A stretch of DNA of 64,000 nt from Pelosinus fermentans DSM 17108 (GCF_000271485.2 NZ_AKVN02000001.1:2050001-2114000), one strand, 5' to 3'. Counted from the first letter of the stretch, positions 37,665 to 46,346 are shown. Numbers and translations are program-made. Notes: a model not told the origin generated them from the letters alone.

Positions 37665-38117
37665 TTAATAAATGATACGAATACTGCCATCCTTATATAT
37701 TTCTATATCATTATAGCTATCGAATATTCTTTTTGCTGCATCGCTGCTTACGGTGCTAAGTTCAATGTTGCCATAGATAATCTCATGATAATGATTGAAA
37801 GTTCCTAGGTTGTTAATTGCCATATAACAGTAGGCGTTATTTCGATAGCCTGTAGGTGCTAGCTTCACGCCATGTTTTTGTAGCCATTCGACGGTTGCCT
37901 CGTGATTTGGAAGGTTTTTGGTTAGATGGGCAATAGCATGGCGATCTGTACCGACATGTCCTGCTTTAAAATGATCCAGACAATCTTGGCAAATACCTTT
38001 AGCTCCCACAAAAGCAACTGCTACAGGTTTATCCTCATAGCAATAAAAACAGGTACCATTATTATGACGATGCCATTTATAAATATCTTCATATGTTTTT
38101 TTCCTGCGAAAGGTCAT
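37665..38117 (-). CDS. Hypothetical protein with CxxC zinc-type motifs, 150 aa
   Basis: It begins MTFRRKKTYEDIYKWHRHNNGTCFYC. Two cysteine pairs, CFYC and CQDC, some 23 residues apart suggest a small zinc ribbon. The C-terminal half (from YRNNAYCYMAINNLGTF) is mixed alpha/beta. I chose the ATG at 38117, ten bases after AGGAG; a longer reading frame from 38171 lacks a ribosome site. Function unknown. Confidence 0.65.
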   Translation of the reverse strand: MTFRRKKTYEDIYKWHRHNNGTCFYCYEDKPVAVAFVGAKGICQDCLDHFKAGHVGTDRHAIAHLTKNLPNHEATVEWLQKHGVKLAPTGYRNNAYCYMAINNLGTFNHYHEIIYGNIELSTVSSDAAKRIFDSYNDIEIYKDGSIRIIY

Positions 38118-38336
38118 GAGTTCAATTCTCCTATGTATTTTATAGTATAAACCCCAATGGTGCAGGTGCAATGTTCTCGATAATATTCACAAGTCTAGGG
38201 ATGATGCTGTACTAGTATACCTGTTTATCTTCATCTTGTATACATGAGTTTTTGTAAGGAAGCAGCCTGTCTGCCTATTCATGAGTATCGTCTAGCTGAT
38301 AGCCATTCTAAAAAAATATAGGGTAGGAGATGAGGT

Positions 38337-38465
38337 ATGCAGGATACTTCTGTCTCATTTGCGAATAGTACAAGAAATGATGATATGAATCCTCATTATA
38401 TCCATTCAAACTTCTTCTTTCATTATTCTACATTGTTATTTGAAGATAGTAAACATACTAACTAA
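38337..38465 (+). CDS. Possible small ORF, 42 aa
   Basis: An ATG with GTAGGAGATGAGG upstream opens a 42-codon frame (MQDTSVSFANSTRNDDMN ... DSKHTN). Composition is rich in Asn, Ser and His with no known motif. It lies in a 400-base gap before the HEAT-like gene. The ribosome site is its only support. The rest of the gap shows nothing I can name. Confidence 0.3.
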   Translation: MQDTSVSFANSTRNDDMNPHYIHSNFFFHYSTLLFEDSKHTN

Positions 38466-38523
38466 GATTTTGCAGGTATGATTGTAAAGAAGCAGAAAGC
38501 CACTTTTAAGGAGGAAATTAGTT

Positions 38524-39036
38524 TTGTTAATACCATGGGAAATTGTAGCCGAGGATAGCGAAGAGGCACGTAACCTTGTAGAAAAATTATTGGAGGCTGC
38601 GGCTAGCGATCCTCTCATTTTGAGTGAAATCATGCGGGGGGTATTGCACGAAGATCCCTGTATTCAGATGCAAGCTGCATCTATGGTAGAAAAGGTGACA
38701 CGTGTTCGTCCTTTATTTTTGACACCTTATAGAAGAGTATTACTCAATGAATTCTCGAGGATCAATCAGCCTGGAGTACGCAGGCAAGTTGCAGTGCTCT
38801 ATGGGCGCATGATGTGGGATGAATGGGAAATGAAGCAAGTGGTTGTTTTGCTTAGCCAATGGATTGAGACACAAGAAGATGAAGATACTGCTAAGAACTC
38901 CATCGAGTCTCTTCATAAACTGGCTATGCAAAAGGAATGGATTCTTCCTATATTTAGGGAGTGCCTGGTAAAGACTACAGAACATGGTAATCCTGGCATT
39001 AGCAGTTTAGCAAATGAATTTCTTCATCGCATGTAG
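38524..39036 (+). CDS. HEAT-repeat-like alpha-helical protein, 170 aa
   Basis: The sequence is almost all helix, in repeats of about 35-40 residues (DPLILSEIMRGVLHEDPCIQMQAASMVEKV, then FSRINQPGVRRQVAVLYGRM), the look of HEAT or armadillo repeats. It is probably a protein-binding scaffold in the cytoplasm. The start is TTG, supported by AAGGAGG about eight bases upstream. It is the last gene before the nitrogenase-like island. Specific role unknown. Confidence 0.7.
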   Translation: MLIPWEIVAEDSEEARNLVEKLLEAAASDPLILSEIMRGVLHEDPCIQMQAASMVEKVTRVRPLFLTPYRRVLLNEFSRINQPGVRRQVAVLYGRMMWDEWEMKQVVVLLSQWIETQEDEDTAKNSIESLHKLAMQKEWILPIFRECLVKTTEHGNPGISSLANEFLHRM

Positions 39037-39097
39037 CGGCTTCTATTTCTAGCAGTAGATGGAAGTCTTAAAGCGGTTTAGTTCTTAGATAAAAAAA

Positions 39098-39126
39098 TTG
39101 ACTATTGGAAAGTTTTATGTTAGAGT
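39098..39126 (+). promoter_or_regulatory. Sigma-A promoter before leader element 1
   Basis: TTGACT (39098-39103) and TAGAGT (39121-39126) have 17 bases between them. The predicted transcript starts about 20 bases before the leader element. Confidence 0.65.
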
Positions 39127-39150
39127 AGAACCAAAAATTAGTATCGTGTG

Positions 39151-39210
39151 GCTGATCAGGAGACTGAAGGCAAAGAAAATGGATTATTTTCTTTGCCTTC
39201 AGTCTTTTTC
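39151..39210 (+). promoter_or_regulatory. Leader element 1: CUGA/mini-hairpin/AGGC plus terminator
   Basis: CTGA, then TCAG-gaga-CTGA (4-bp hairpin), then AGGC. The CTGAAGGC segment is also the 5' arm of a 17-bp terminator stem (39164-39180 with 39186-39202) ending in TCTTTTTC. The second CTGA can therefore pair either upstream or within the terminator. It precedes the chimeric nitrogenase-like gene. See the finding on the 11 copies. Confidence 0.8.
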
Positions 39211-39315
39211 AAATAGAAAGATTTGATTCAAGCAGTATTTTTCTTGTATTTGCATCTTAGATTTGCTGGTGGGTCATAAAACTTTTAACAATGGTTAGGA
39301 AGAGGAGGATACGTG

Positions 39316-40281
39316 ATGAGTTACTTTTTGCAGAAAGAAGCGCCAAAGCGGGAACAACGCTTAAATGCATGCATTGCCAGCGGTGGGACCTTGTCGGATA
39401 TGACGAATCGGAAAATGAGATGTTGTGTACCAGATGGAGAGAGGACATTTACCCAAAATAATATCTGCTTACTGCTGCCAGCCTTAGGGATGATGAACAG
39501 CATACCGAATAGTGTTGTGCTGATGCATGGAGCGGTGGGGTGTGGATCTTCTTCTCATGGTGGAAATATAGGGGTTCGAGCTGGAAATAATCACCGCTGG
39601 GGTGTGATTAAAGATGGTACATGGCTTTCGACGGCTTTAAATGAGAGCGATGTAATCTGTGGGGGCGAAGAGAAATTAGAAGCTGCCATTCGTGAAATTG
39701 ATGAACATTATAAGCCCATGATTATCTTTGTTGTAGCCGGGATTGAAGCGGTTATTACTACTGAAAATCAACGCTATTATAAACTGCTTGAACCCCTTAC
39801 TGATTGCTACAATGATATGGATTTGCAGCGATATGCAGCTGTAGTGGGAGACTCTAATTATGCAACGGCCATTACTGCCTTTCTTGAAAATGATTTCGGA
39901 TGGCTCCCACAAGTAATCATCATTACGGATACATTAATGGAGGAGCAACAAGAGCGCATCGTAAATCGATTATCGAGTCTGAAATCAGGACGTATACCTA
40001 AAATTATTTTCAAAGGTGATTCAACAGATATTGCAAAAAGTATTAAAGAACATTGGGAAGGCAGCCAAACGCGATATGGAAAATATGTAAATGCATTATC
40101 ACCTGCATTTGTTGTTGGCAGCTCATTAGATCGGCCATTGGCACAAGAGTTAGGTGCTGCTCATTTAAGTATCAGTTTTCCTGTATCCAATAGAGCCGTA
40201 ATTGACCGAGGTTATACTGGCTACCAGGGCGGTTTGCGGCTGATTGAGGATCTGATTAGTGCCATTATCGTAAATCGTTAA
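39316..40281 (+). CDS. In-frame chimera of NifD-like N-half and NifK-like C-half
   Basis: A 321-residue protein, far shorter than its 440-500-residue relatives. Residues 1-146 match the N-terminus of the D-like protein at 47902 (REQRLNACIASGG, MHGAVGCG, GGEEKLEAAI). Residues 147-321 match the C-terminus of the K-like protein at 46546 (YNDMDLQRY, NDFGWLPQ, SPAFVVGSSLDR, GGLRLIEDLI). The junction is at the conserved cysteine motif, and that third P-cluster-type cysteine is now Ile143; Cys51 and Cys76 remain. The cofactor domain of both parents is missing. It has its own promoter and leader, an intact frame and GGAGG before ATG, so it may be expressed. Function unknown. Confidence 0.8.
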   Translation: MSYFLQKEAPKREQRLNACIASGGTLSDMTNRKMRCCVPDGERTFTQNNICLLLPALGMMNSIPNSVVLMHGAVGCGSSSHGGNIGVRAGNNHRWGVIKDGTWLSTALNESDVICGGEEKLEAAIREIDEHYKPMIIFVVAGIEAVITTENQRYYKLLEPLTDCYNDMDLQRYAAVVGDSNYATAITAFLENDFGWLPQVIIITDTLMEEQQERIVNRLSSLKSGRIPKIIFKGDSTDIAKSIKEHWEGSQTRYGKYVNALSPAFVVGSSLDRPLAQELGAAHLSISFPVSNRAVIDRGYTGYQGGLRLIEDLISAIIVNR

Positions 40282-40357
40282 AAGAGAAATGTTAATACGG
40301 ATAAATTTGTGTTTAAATGACAATTCTTTTTCTCCAGCTGTACTCGTAGCTCATAGT

Positions 40358-40420
40358 GCTGATTAGGTGAAACCTAAAGGCAAAGAAGTTTCCTTTCAGG
40401 AACGTTCTTTGCCTTTTTTA
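40358..40420 (+). promoter_or_regulatory. Leader element 2 with terminator
   Basis: CTGA, TTAG-gtgaaac-CTAA, AGGC (40359-40381), then a terminator stem with GGCAAAGAA and TTCTTTGCC and a T run. It precedes the YezD, flavoprotein, nifB and D/K gene series. No clear promoter was seen in front; readthrough or a weak promoter is possible. Confidence 0.75.
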
Positions 40421-40467
40421 TTTTATGTAATATAACAAAATCGCACTTAAAATTAGGAGGGATCTGT

Positions 40468-40839
40468 ATGCCGAAATACCTTAAAAAGGAACCTAATTCT
40501 ACCGAATCTCAGCCAATTCAAGTATTAGAAATTATTAATTATTTTTTACACACTGCTTATAGTGGATTTTTGATCGTATCAGTACAAGATGGATATGTTG
40601 TTAAAATGGAGAAAACAGAAAGATTTACGATTACAGCCAAGAGCCGTCAGGGAAGTTACGTGAAAATTGAGAAGCCTAAAGAGAAACATCCTCTTTGCGT
40701 ACGAATATTAACAGAGCTGCAAGATATTCGTTATGGTCAGCTGATCATTCGTTTAGATAATGGGCAAGTGGATCATTTGGAGAAAACAGAAAAAAGACGC
40801 ATTCATGAATTTGAAGGAGTTGATGGAGCGGGCATATGA
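40468..40839 (+). CDS. Tandem YezD-like (DUF2292) protein
   Basis: A 123-residue protein made of two YezD-like units, VLEIINYFLHTAYSGFLIV ... EKTERF (residues about 19-55) and CVRILTELQDIRYGQLIIR ... EKTEKRR (about 77-112). Single-unit YezD is a short Bacillota protein often found near sulfur-assimilation genes; its function is not known. The duplication within one chain is unusual. It opens the transcript after leader element 2 and so links the nitrogenase-like set to sulfur supply. Confidence 0.75.
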   Translation: MPKYLKKEPNSTESQPIQVLEIINYFLHTAYSGFLIVSVQDGYVVKMEKTERFTITAKSRQGSYVKIEKPKEKHPLCVRILTELQDIRYGQLIIRLDNGQVDHLEKTEKRRIHEFEGVDGAGI

Positions 40840-40890
40840 AGAAGGCTTGCTGGATAGACATGAGAACTGCTTTAGGAGGTTGGGATTAAA

Positions 40891-42306
40891 ATGTCTAATT
40901 ATAAAAAAGTAACATCGAATATAATTGTTAAATTACAGATTATTGTTGGTGTAGAGCATGTATTATCAGGAGCGGCAATTTTGGATCATTATGCTTATGA
41001 TGCGGGTACAAGGAAAGATATCTTACGTTACCCTGAACTCGTGGTTCTGCCAGGAAGCTCCCAAGAAGTGGCTGAAATAATGAAATTAGCGAATAAACAT
41101 TTAATACCAGTTACGCCTAGAGGAGGAGGAAGCGGTCTTGCGGGAGGTGCTGTGGCGTTAAAGGGGGGCATCCTCCTTGATTTAGTTCGTATGAATCGCA
41201 TTATCCATGTAGATATTGCAGCAAAATATATGATCGTGGAAGCTGCTGTGCGGACTTTAGATATTCAAAATGAAGCGAAAAGACATGGTCTATTATATGC
41301 TGGAGATCCTTGCAGCAGCGACGATTGTGTAATTGCAGGAAATGTTGCTACTAATGCTGGAGGAAATAAAGCGGTTAAGTATGGCGTGACCGCTGATCAA
41401 ATCTACGAGTTGGAGATCGTGACTCCGCAAGGGAAAATTCTTACTCTGGGAGGGCGGTTGAAAAAGAACTCTACTGGATACAGCTTAATTAAACTGATTG
41501 CCGGATCAGAAGGAACGCTAGGTATTATTACCAAAATTACACTTAAATTACAAAAGCTTGCCCCTTTATTGCCAAACTTCTTAGCGATATTCCCAAATCT
41601 AGCTGCAGCTGTTACTTTGGTGGAAGCATTACTAGCAGAAAAAAATGCGTTGGATACGACTTCTCTTGAATTGATGGATCGGCATACTGTGATAGCGATT
41701 GAAAACTATCAAAAGACAAAAATCTTTTATGGTGACATTGGAGATGTTTTGCTAATTCAGTTAGAGGCCCAAAACCAAGAAGATGTAAGATTCAAAGAAC
41801 TATACTTAAAAGAACTTTGCAGTTTACACAATTGTCTGGATATCAGGTCAATAGAAGGGGAAGCTATCTGGCGAGGGCGCAGACAGTGGGGGAAGGCACT
41901 TGAAGTAGATGAGCCTATAGGAGCATCAGAAGATCTAGTTGTACCAGTAGATCTTATTACCCCGTTTATTCAAAACTTAGAATCATTAGCCACTTCTTTC
42001 CAATTTGACTTTCGGATAGCAGGGCATGCTGGTGATGGCAATCTGCATTTGCGTATTTTGCCTGGGACAGTGCCGATAGAGGAATGGGAGAATAAGCTTA
42101 AGGAATTCAGAGAGGTGTTGTACGCTGTTACCTATTCTCTTGGTGGGCGATTATCAGGAGAACATGGAATCGGTTTTAAACGCAAGTATTTTTTGCGTTC
42201 AGTAATACAACCAGATGAGCTTGAACTTATGAAGAATTTAAAGAAGGCCTTTGATCCTAATTTCATACTAAATCCAGGAAAAATATTTGATATTGATGCT
42301 AGTTAA
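40891..42306 (+). CDS. Stand-alone FAD-linked oxidase (GlcD-like)
   Basis: A 471-residue flavoprotein of the GlcD/lactate dehydrogenase family. The FAD domain is clear (PRGGGSGLAGGAVALKGGI, IAGNVATNAGGNKAVKYGV), as is the oxidase C-domain (AGHAGDGNLHLRILP, SGEHGIGFKRKYF). Unlike the pair at 20975-23678 it has no FeS subunit beside it. Its place between YezD and nifB suggests it oxidises a 2-hydroxy acid to feed electrons to, or handle a product of, the nitrogenase-like enzymes. The substrate is inference only. Confidence 0.85.
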   Translation: MSNYKKVTSNIIVKLQIIVGVEHVLSGAAILDHYAYDAGTRKDILRYPELVVLPGSSQEVAEIMKLANKHLIPVTPRGGGSGLAGGAVALKGGILLDLVRMNRIIHVDIAAKYMIVEAAVRTLDIQNEAKRHGLLYAGDPCSSDDCVIAGNVATNAGGNKAVKYGVTADQIYELEIVTPQGKILTLGGRLKKNSTGYSLIKLIAGSEGTLGIITKITLKLQKLAPLLPNFLAIFPNLAAAVTLVEALLAEKNALDTTSLELMDRHTVIAIENYQKTKIFYGDIGDVLLIQLEAQNQEDVRFKELYLKELCSLHNCLDIRSIEGEAIWRGRRQWGKALEVDEPIGASEDLVVPVDLITPFIQNLESLATSFQFDFRIAGHAGDGNLHLRILPGTVPIEEWENKLKEFREVLYAVTYSLGGRLSGEHGIGFKRKYFLRSVIQPDELELMKNLKKAFDPNFILNPGKIFDIDAS

Positions 42307-42336
42307 ATAAACAGTAAAAGTAAATGAGGTGATACA

Positions 42337-43173
42337 ATGAAAAATCCTTGCTTTAGCAATATTCCTCTTCATATTTTAGAACAGACACAAAAACACCCCT
42401 GCTATTCTGTAGAAGTGCATCAACAGTTTGCTGTGATGCATTTGCCAGTTGCACCGACGTGTAATATACAGTGCAATTATTGTAATCGCAGCTTTGACTG
42501 CATCAATGAAAACCGCCCTGGCGTAACCAGTGAAAGCTTGACTCCTGCTCTTGCCGTCGAAAACTTTCGTAGCGTAAAAGGTAAAATCGCAGAACTTGGC
42601 GTGGTAGGCATTGCAGGTCCGGGAGATGCCTTAGCGGATTGGCAGCAGACAAAAGAAACCATAGAACAAATTCAAAAGATCGATCCGGACATTGTATTTT
42701 GTTTATCTACAAATGGCTTATTATTAGCAAAATATGCACCAGAGATTATTCAGTTGGGAATTCATCATGTAACCGTTACCATAAATGCCGTCAATCCCCG
42801 GATCGGTGCGCAAATTTATAAATTTGTACTCTACGAAGGGCAGAAGTATGAAGGTTTAGAAGCAGCGCAGCTGCTTTATGAACAGCAGTTAGCAGGTATT
42901 GAGTATCTGGCTGCTCATGGCGTATTAATAAAAATCAATATTGTCATGTTAAAAGGAATTAACGATCAGCATATTCCAGATGTAGTAAAAAAAATGAAAG
43001 AGCTGGGGGCTTTCATTATTAACATTATTCCGCTTATTCCTGCTCCTGGAAGCAGCTTTGCAGAAAATCTTCAAGTAAGTGAACAAGAAATTAACGAAAT
43101 GAGAAAACGTTGCCAATTAGGGCGGCGGCAGGTGCGAGATTGCGGACAGTGCAGAGTTGATAAGGTAGGGTAA
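42337..43173 (+). CDS. nifB: NifB-type radical SAM protein (cluster-assembly)
   Basis: A 278-residue NifB core. It has HPCYSVEVHQQFAVMHLPVAP, then TCNIQCNYCN with the radical-SAM cysteines 42, 46 and 49, ENRPGVTSE and GPGDALAD. The C-terminus keeps CGQCRVDKVG. There is no NifX-like domain; such short NifB proteins occur in archaea and some Bacillota. NifB builds the 8Fe-9S-C core from which nitrogenase cofactors are made. Its presence, directly before D/K genes, argues that these subunits carry a NifB-derived cluster. Confidence 0.93.
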   Translation: MKNPCFSNIPLHILEQTQKHPCYSVEVHQQFAVMHLPVAPTCNIQCNYCNRSFDCINENRPGVTSESLTPALAVENFRSVKGKIAELGVVGIAGPGDALADWQQTKETIEQIQKIDPDIVFCLSTNGLLLAKYAPEIIQLGIHHVTVTINAVNPRIGAQIYKFVLYEGQKYEGLEAAQLLYEQQLAGIEYLAAHGVLIKINIVMLKGINDQHIPDVVKKMKELGAFIINIIPLIPAPGSSFAENLQVSEQEINEMRKRCQLGRRQVRDCGQCRVDKVG

Positions 43174-43235
43174 TTTGAAATGACTAATTAGTAAACTTTG
43201 CAATCTAGTAGAAATTTTAAGGATGGTGAGTATTG

Positions 43236-44702
43236 ATGTCGATTAATTTAAACATTTCTGAAGTTGCTATTCGGGAAAATCGCTTAGGATCGGTGACTGG
43301 ATACCAGGGGTCTATCAAAGAACTTGCTGCTCAAGCATCGAGCTGCTCTTTAAAGAATAAGGAAAGATGCTTTAGCCAGTCCAGTGCTTGCAGCTCCGGT
43401 TGTGCTCAAGGGTATCTTTCGAGAATTGTAGATGCTGCTATTGTTGTTCATGCGCCAATCGGTTGTGCGGCAGATAGTGTTTACAGTAATACACAAAATA
43501 AATGGGGCGAAAAGGTTAGAAATTGGAAACATAGAAATATCAATGTGATTAATACGAATATGGTAGAGGAAGATACTGTATTCGGTGCTGTAGTCAAACT
43601 TAAAGAGGCTGTACGAGAAGCATATCGGCGGTTTAATCCCAAGGCGATTTTTGTGACAACTTCTTGTGTGTCAGGAATTATAGGGGAAGACATTACGAGT
43701 GTCCTTGATGAATTAGAAGAAGAAATTCCCATTCCCTTAGCACCTGTATTTTGTGAAGGATTTAAATCTAAGATATGGGCATCTGGTTTTGATGCGGCAT
43801 TCCATGCAATATTGACGAAAATTGTAAAACCCCCTCAGCGAAAGACAAACAAAGTCAATATGATCAATTTTAGCGGCAGTGCCCGAAAACAAATTGTTGA
43901 AACTCTTGCACGGTTTGGCTTGGAGCCTGTGTTTGTGGCACCATACAGCACGGTGGAAGAACTATCAAAGATGTCTGAGTCTGCTGCAACCATCAGTATT
44001 TGTGGAACATTAGGCAGTTATATCGGCAATGGATTGGAAGAACATTATGGAGTTCCTTATGTAAAAACCTTACAGCCTCATGGAATCGTAGGAATGGACA
44101 GTTGGTTGCGGGGATTAGGTGCAGTAACTGGCAAGGAAGACGAAGTAGAGGCTTATATTCGGGAAGAAAAAGAGAAGATTGCTTCTGATCTAGTAGAAAT
44201 CAGGGAAAAACTCCAGGGACATACAGCTGTTGTTGGAATGGGGCCTAGCTTTGGTCATAATTATATTAGAACCATTCAAGAACTTGGGATAAAAGTAATA
44301 TGGGGGGCCACATGGCATTTTGATCCTCAGTATGATAATGGGAAAACTCCAGCGTCTACAGAACTATTGGCAAGTCAGGAAGTCGATATACCTGTTAGTG
44401 TGGGGGATCAGCAAAATTATGAATTACTTAATTTATTGAATCGATTGAAACCTGATTTATATGTAGCACGCCATGGCGGCTCTACCGTATGGGCGACGAA
44501 ATTGGGAATACCTTCCGTAATGGTTGCTGACGAGTTTAGTGCTTTTGGTTACCAAGGACTCATTGATTTTGGTTATCGGCTCAGTGACGCTCTTACAAAT
44601 CGCAGTCTTGCCAAAAATTTATCATCGCGAGTAAAAATGCCTTATACAGATTGGTGGATGGCACAAGATAGCTTTATATTCTTAGAAAATGAGGTGGTAT
44701 AA
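43236..44702 (+). CDS. Nitrogenase-like D subunit, pair A
   Basis: A 488-residue nitrogenase component-1 alpha-like subunit starting MSINLN, with RENRLGSVTGYQG. P-cluster-type cysteines are Cys52 (SSACSSGC), Cys77 (HAPIGC) and Cys144 (TTSCVSGIIGED). Cys256 in SICGTLGSYIGNGLEEHYGVP matches the NifD cofactor cysteine. Where NifD has its histidine ligand, here reads VADEFSAFGYQG without His. I start at ATG 43236 (AAGGATGG upstream). It follows nifB by 62 bases and overlaps the K gene by one base. It is not a true NifD; a methylthio-alkane-reductase-like role is possible. Confidence 0.88.
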   Translation: MSINLNISEVAIRENRLGSVTGYQGSIKELAAQASSCSLKNKERCFSQSSACSSGCAQGYLSRIVDAAIVVHAPIGCAADSVYSNTQNKWGEKVRNWKHRNINVINTNMVEEDTVFGAVVKLKEAVREAYRRFNPKAIFVTTSCVSGIIGEDITSVLDELEEEIPIPLAPVFCEGFKSKIWASGFDAAFHAILTKIVKPPQRKTNKVNMINFSGSARKQIVETLARFGLEPVFVAPYSTVEELSKMSESAATISICGTLGSYIGNGLEEHYGVPYVKTLQPHGIVGMDSWLRGLGAVTGKEDEVEAYIREEKEKIASDLVEIREKLQGHTAVVGMGPSFGHNYIRTIQELGIKVIWGATWHFDPQYDNGKTPASTELLASQEVDIPVSVGDQQNYELLNLLNRLKPDLYVARHGGSTVWATKLGIPSVMVADEFSAFGYQGLIDFGYRLSDALTNRSLAKNLSSRVKMPYTDWWMAQDSFIFLENEVV

Positions 44703-46024
44703 TGAGCCAGTATTCAGAACAAGTACGACATGTATGTTCTCTTGGTGCGCTGCAGTCTGTGCTGGCTATTGACAGAGCTGTTCCCATACTTCATGCAGGA
44801 CCTGGCTGCGGGCAAAAACTCTGGGGAGCTTTAGGATTTCAAAATGGATGCCAAGGATCTGGTTATGTTGGCGGGCATTCAGTGCCGTGTACCAATATTG
44901 GTGAGAAAGAAGTTATTTTTGGCGGTGATGATCGACTGAAAGAGATTGTTGGCAATTCTCTTAAGATCATTGATGCTGATTTATTTGTTATATTGACAGG
45001 TTGTACCTCCGATATTGTTGGCGATGATACAGGGGAAGTAGCTCGTCGGTTCCAAGAGCAAGGCAAACCCGTTATTTACGCCGAAACGGGCGGTTTTAAA
45101 GGAACAAATCTATTTGGGCATGAACTGGTAGTGGATGCTATTATTGACCAATACTTAAAACCCGCCAATACCGTGGAACCTGGTCTTATTAATATTTGGT
45201 CTGTTGTGCCTTATCAGGATCCTTTTTGGGTTGGCAATTTAAAAGAAATAGAAAGTCTAATTGCCCAGTTGGGGCTGACACCCAATGTTATCTTTGGACC
45301 AGGTCCAGAAAAAGGATTGGAAGCTCTTGGAAAAGTACCGAAAGCACAATTAAATGTATTGATTTCTCCCTGGGTCGGGCTAAAGAATGTTCAGCACTTG
45401 GAAGAAAAATTTAATACGCCATACTTGCATTATCCTGTATTACCCATAGGACCGACAGAGACGGCTAAATTTTTAAGAACCGTAGGACAAAATGCAGGAG
45501 TAGAAGAAAAAAGAATTGAAAAAGTGATCCAGAAGAATGAGGCGGAGTATTATTATTACATTGAACGATCAGCAGATGTTCTACTTGAGACTCGGCTGCT
45601 TCCTCGGCGTTTTATAACGATTGCAGATAGTTTTTATGCACTGGGAATTTCCAAATTCTTAATTAATGATTTAGGACTTCTTCCTGAAAAACAATATATA
45701 ACCGATGGTGTTTCAGAAGAATATCAAGACAGTATAACTGCCCAGTTTAAAAATTTTGCAGACGGGATTACTGCAGATGTAGTTTTTAACAGCGATGGTG
45801 GTGCCATACATGAAGATATTCGAAAAATTAAGTTTCGCAGCAGACCGTTAATTTTAGGAAGTGCATGGGATCGAGTACTTTCTGATGAAGTAAATGGATA
45901 TCAGTTATCTGTTTCTATGCCAGTAAGCGACCGTTTGGCTTTGAATCGTTCTTATGTTGGCTATCAAGGCGCACTGCGTTTAGTTGAAGATATCTATTCG
46001 ATCGTTTTGTCAGATTTTCAGTAA
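44702..46024 (+). CDS. Nitrogenase-like K subunit, pair A
   Basis: A 440-residue beta-like partner of the upstream D subunit; start and stop overlap (taatg). The three P-cluster-type cysteines are Cys12 (HVCSLGALQ), Cys36 (HAGPGCG) and Cys101 (LTGCTSDIVGDD). The C-terminus has YVGYQGALRLVEDI. As in NifK, no active-site cluster ligands are expected. The AB pair would form an alpha2-beta2 reductase fed by a NifH-like protein encoded outside this window. Confidence 0.88.
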   Translation: MSQYSEQVRHVCSLGALQSVLAIDRAVPILHAGPGCGQKLWGALGFQNGCQGSGYVGGHSVPCTNIGEKEVIFGGDDRLKEIVGNSLKIIDADLFVILTGCTSDIVGDDTGEVARRFQEQGKPVIYAETGGFKGTNLFGHELVVDAIIDQYLKPANTVEPGLINIWSVVPYQDPFWVGNLKEIESLIAQLGLTPNVIFGPGPEKGLEALGKVPKAQLNVLISPWVGLKNVQHLEEKFNTPYLHYPVLPIGPTETAKFLRTVGQNAGVEEKRIEKVIQKNEAEYYYYIERSADVLLETRLLPRRFITIADSFYALGISKFLINDLGLLPEKQYITDGVSEEYQDSITAQFKNFADGITADVVFNSDGGAIHEDIRKIKFRSRPLILGSAWDRVLSDEVNGYQLSVSMPVSDRLALNRSYVGYQGALRLVEDIYSIVLSDFQ

Positions 46025-46091
46025 GAAGACAGAATGAGTTTTTCTAGCTGTACTATGATAGGCTTCGTAGGTGGAAAAATATAAGAATTTA

Positions 46092-46186
46092 TGAACCACA
46101 AAAGCACAATGCCGCTACTGCGGCACACAAAGGAGAACACAAAAAATAAATCGATCCCTTTGTGTACTTTGCATCTTTGTGGTTCA
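46092..46186. repeat. Nested inverted-repeat element
   Basis: TGAACCACAAA (46092-46102) pairs with TTTGTGGTTCA (46176-46186). Inside, ACACAAAGG (46125-46133) pairs with CCTTTGTGT (46157-46165), and GCCGC-tact-GCGGC forms a small GC hairpin. The phrase GGAGAACAC also occurs at about 37231-37239. It looks like a small interspersed non-coding repeat rather than a terminator. Confidence 0.6.
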
Positions 46187-46232
46187 ATTCGTTTTACGTG
46201 TTTTAATGGATGCAGTTTTTCTAGTAAAACTC

Positions 46233-46260
46233 TTGACAAGAAAATAAATTGCTGTATAAT
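46233..46260 (+). promoter_or_regulatory. Sigma-A promoter before leader element 3
   Basis: TTGACA (46233-46238), 16 bases, TATAAT (46255-46260): a consensus-grade promoter for pair B. Confidence 0.85.
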
Positions 46261-46282
46261 GAAATAAATGTTATATATTCTA

Positions 46283-46346
46283 GCTGATCAGAGAAGCTGA
46301 AGGCTAAAGTATTTTGCTGCTAGCAAAATACTTTAGCCTTTTTTAT
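46283..46346 (+). promoter_or_regulatory. Leader element 3 with terminator
   Basis: CTGA, TCAG-agaag-CTGA, AGGC (46284-46304), then a terminator stem GGCTAAAGTATTTTGC with its complement and TTTTTT. It starts about 15-20 bases into the transcript and is the first of two tandem copies. Confidence 0.82.

Noticed and set aside
40891-42306. Naming the island flavoprotein as the glycolate oxidase subunit partner of the 20975-23678 pair
   Set aside because: That pair is complete on its own and this gene is 17 kb away with a different regulatory leader.
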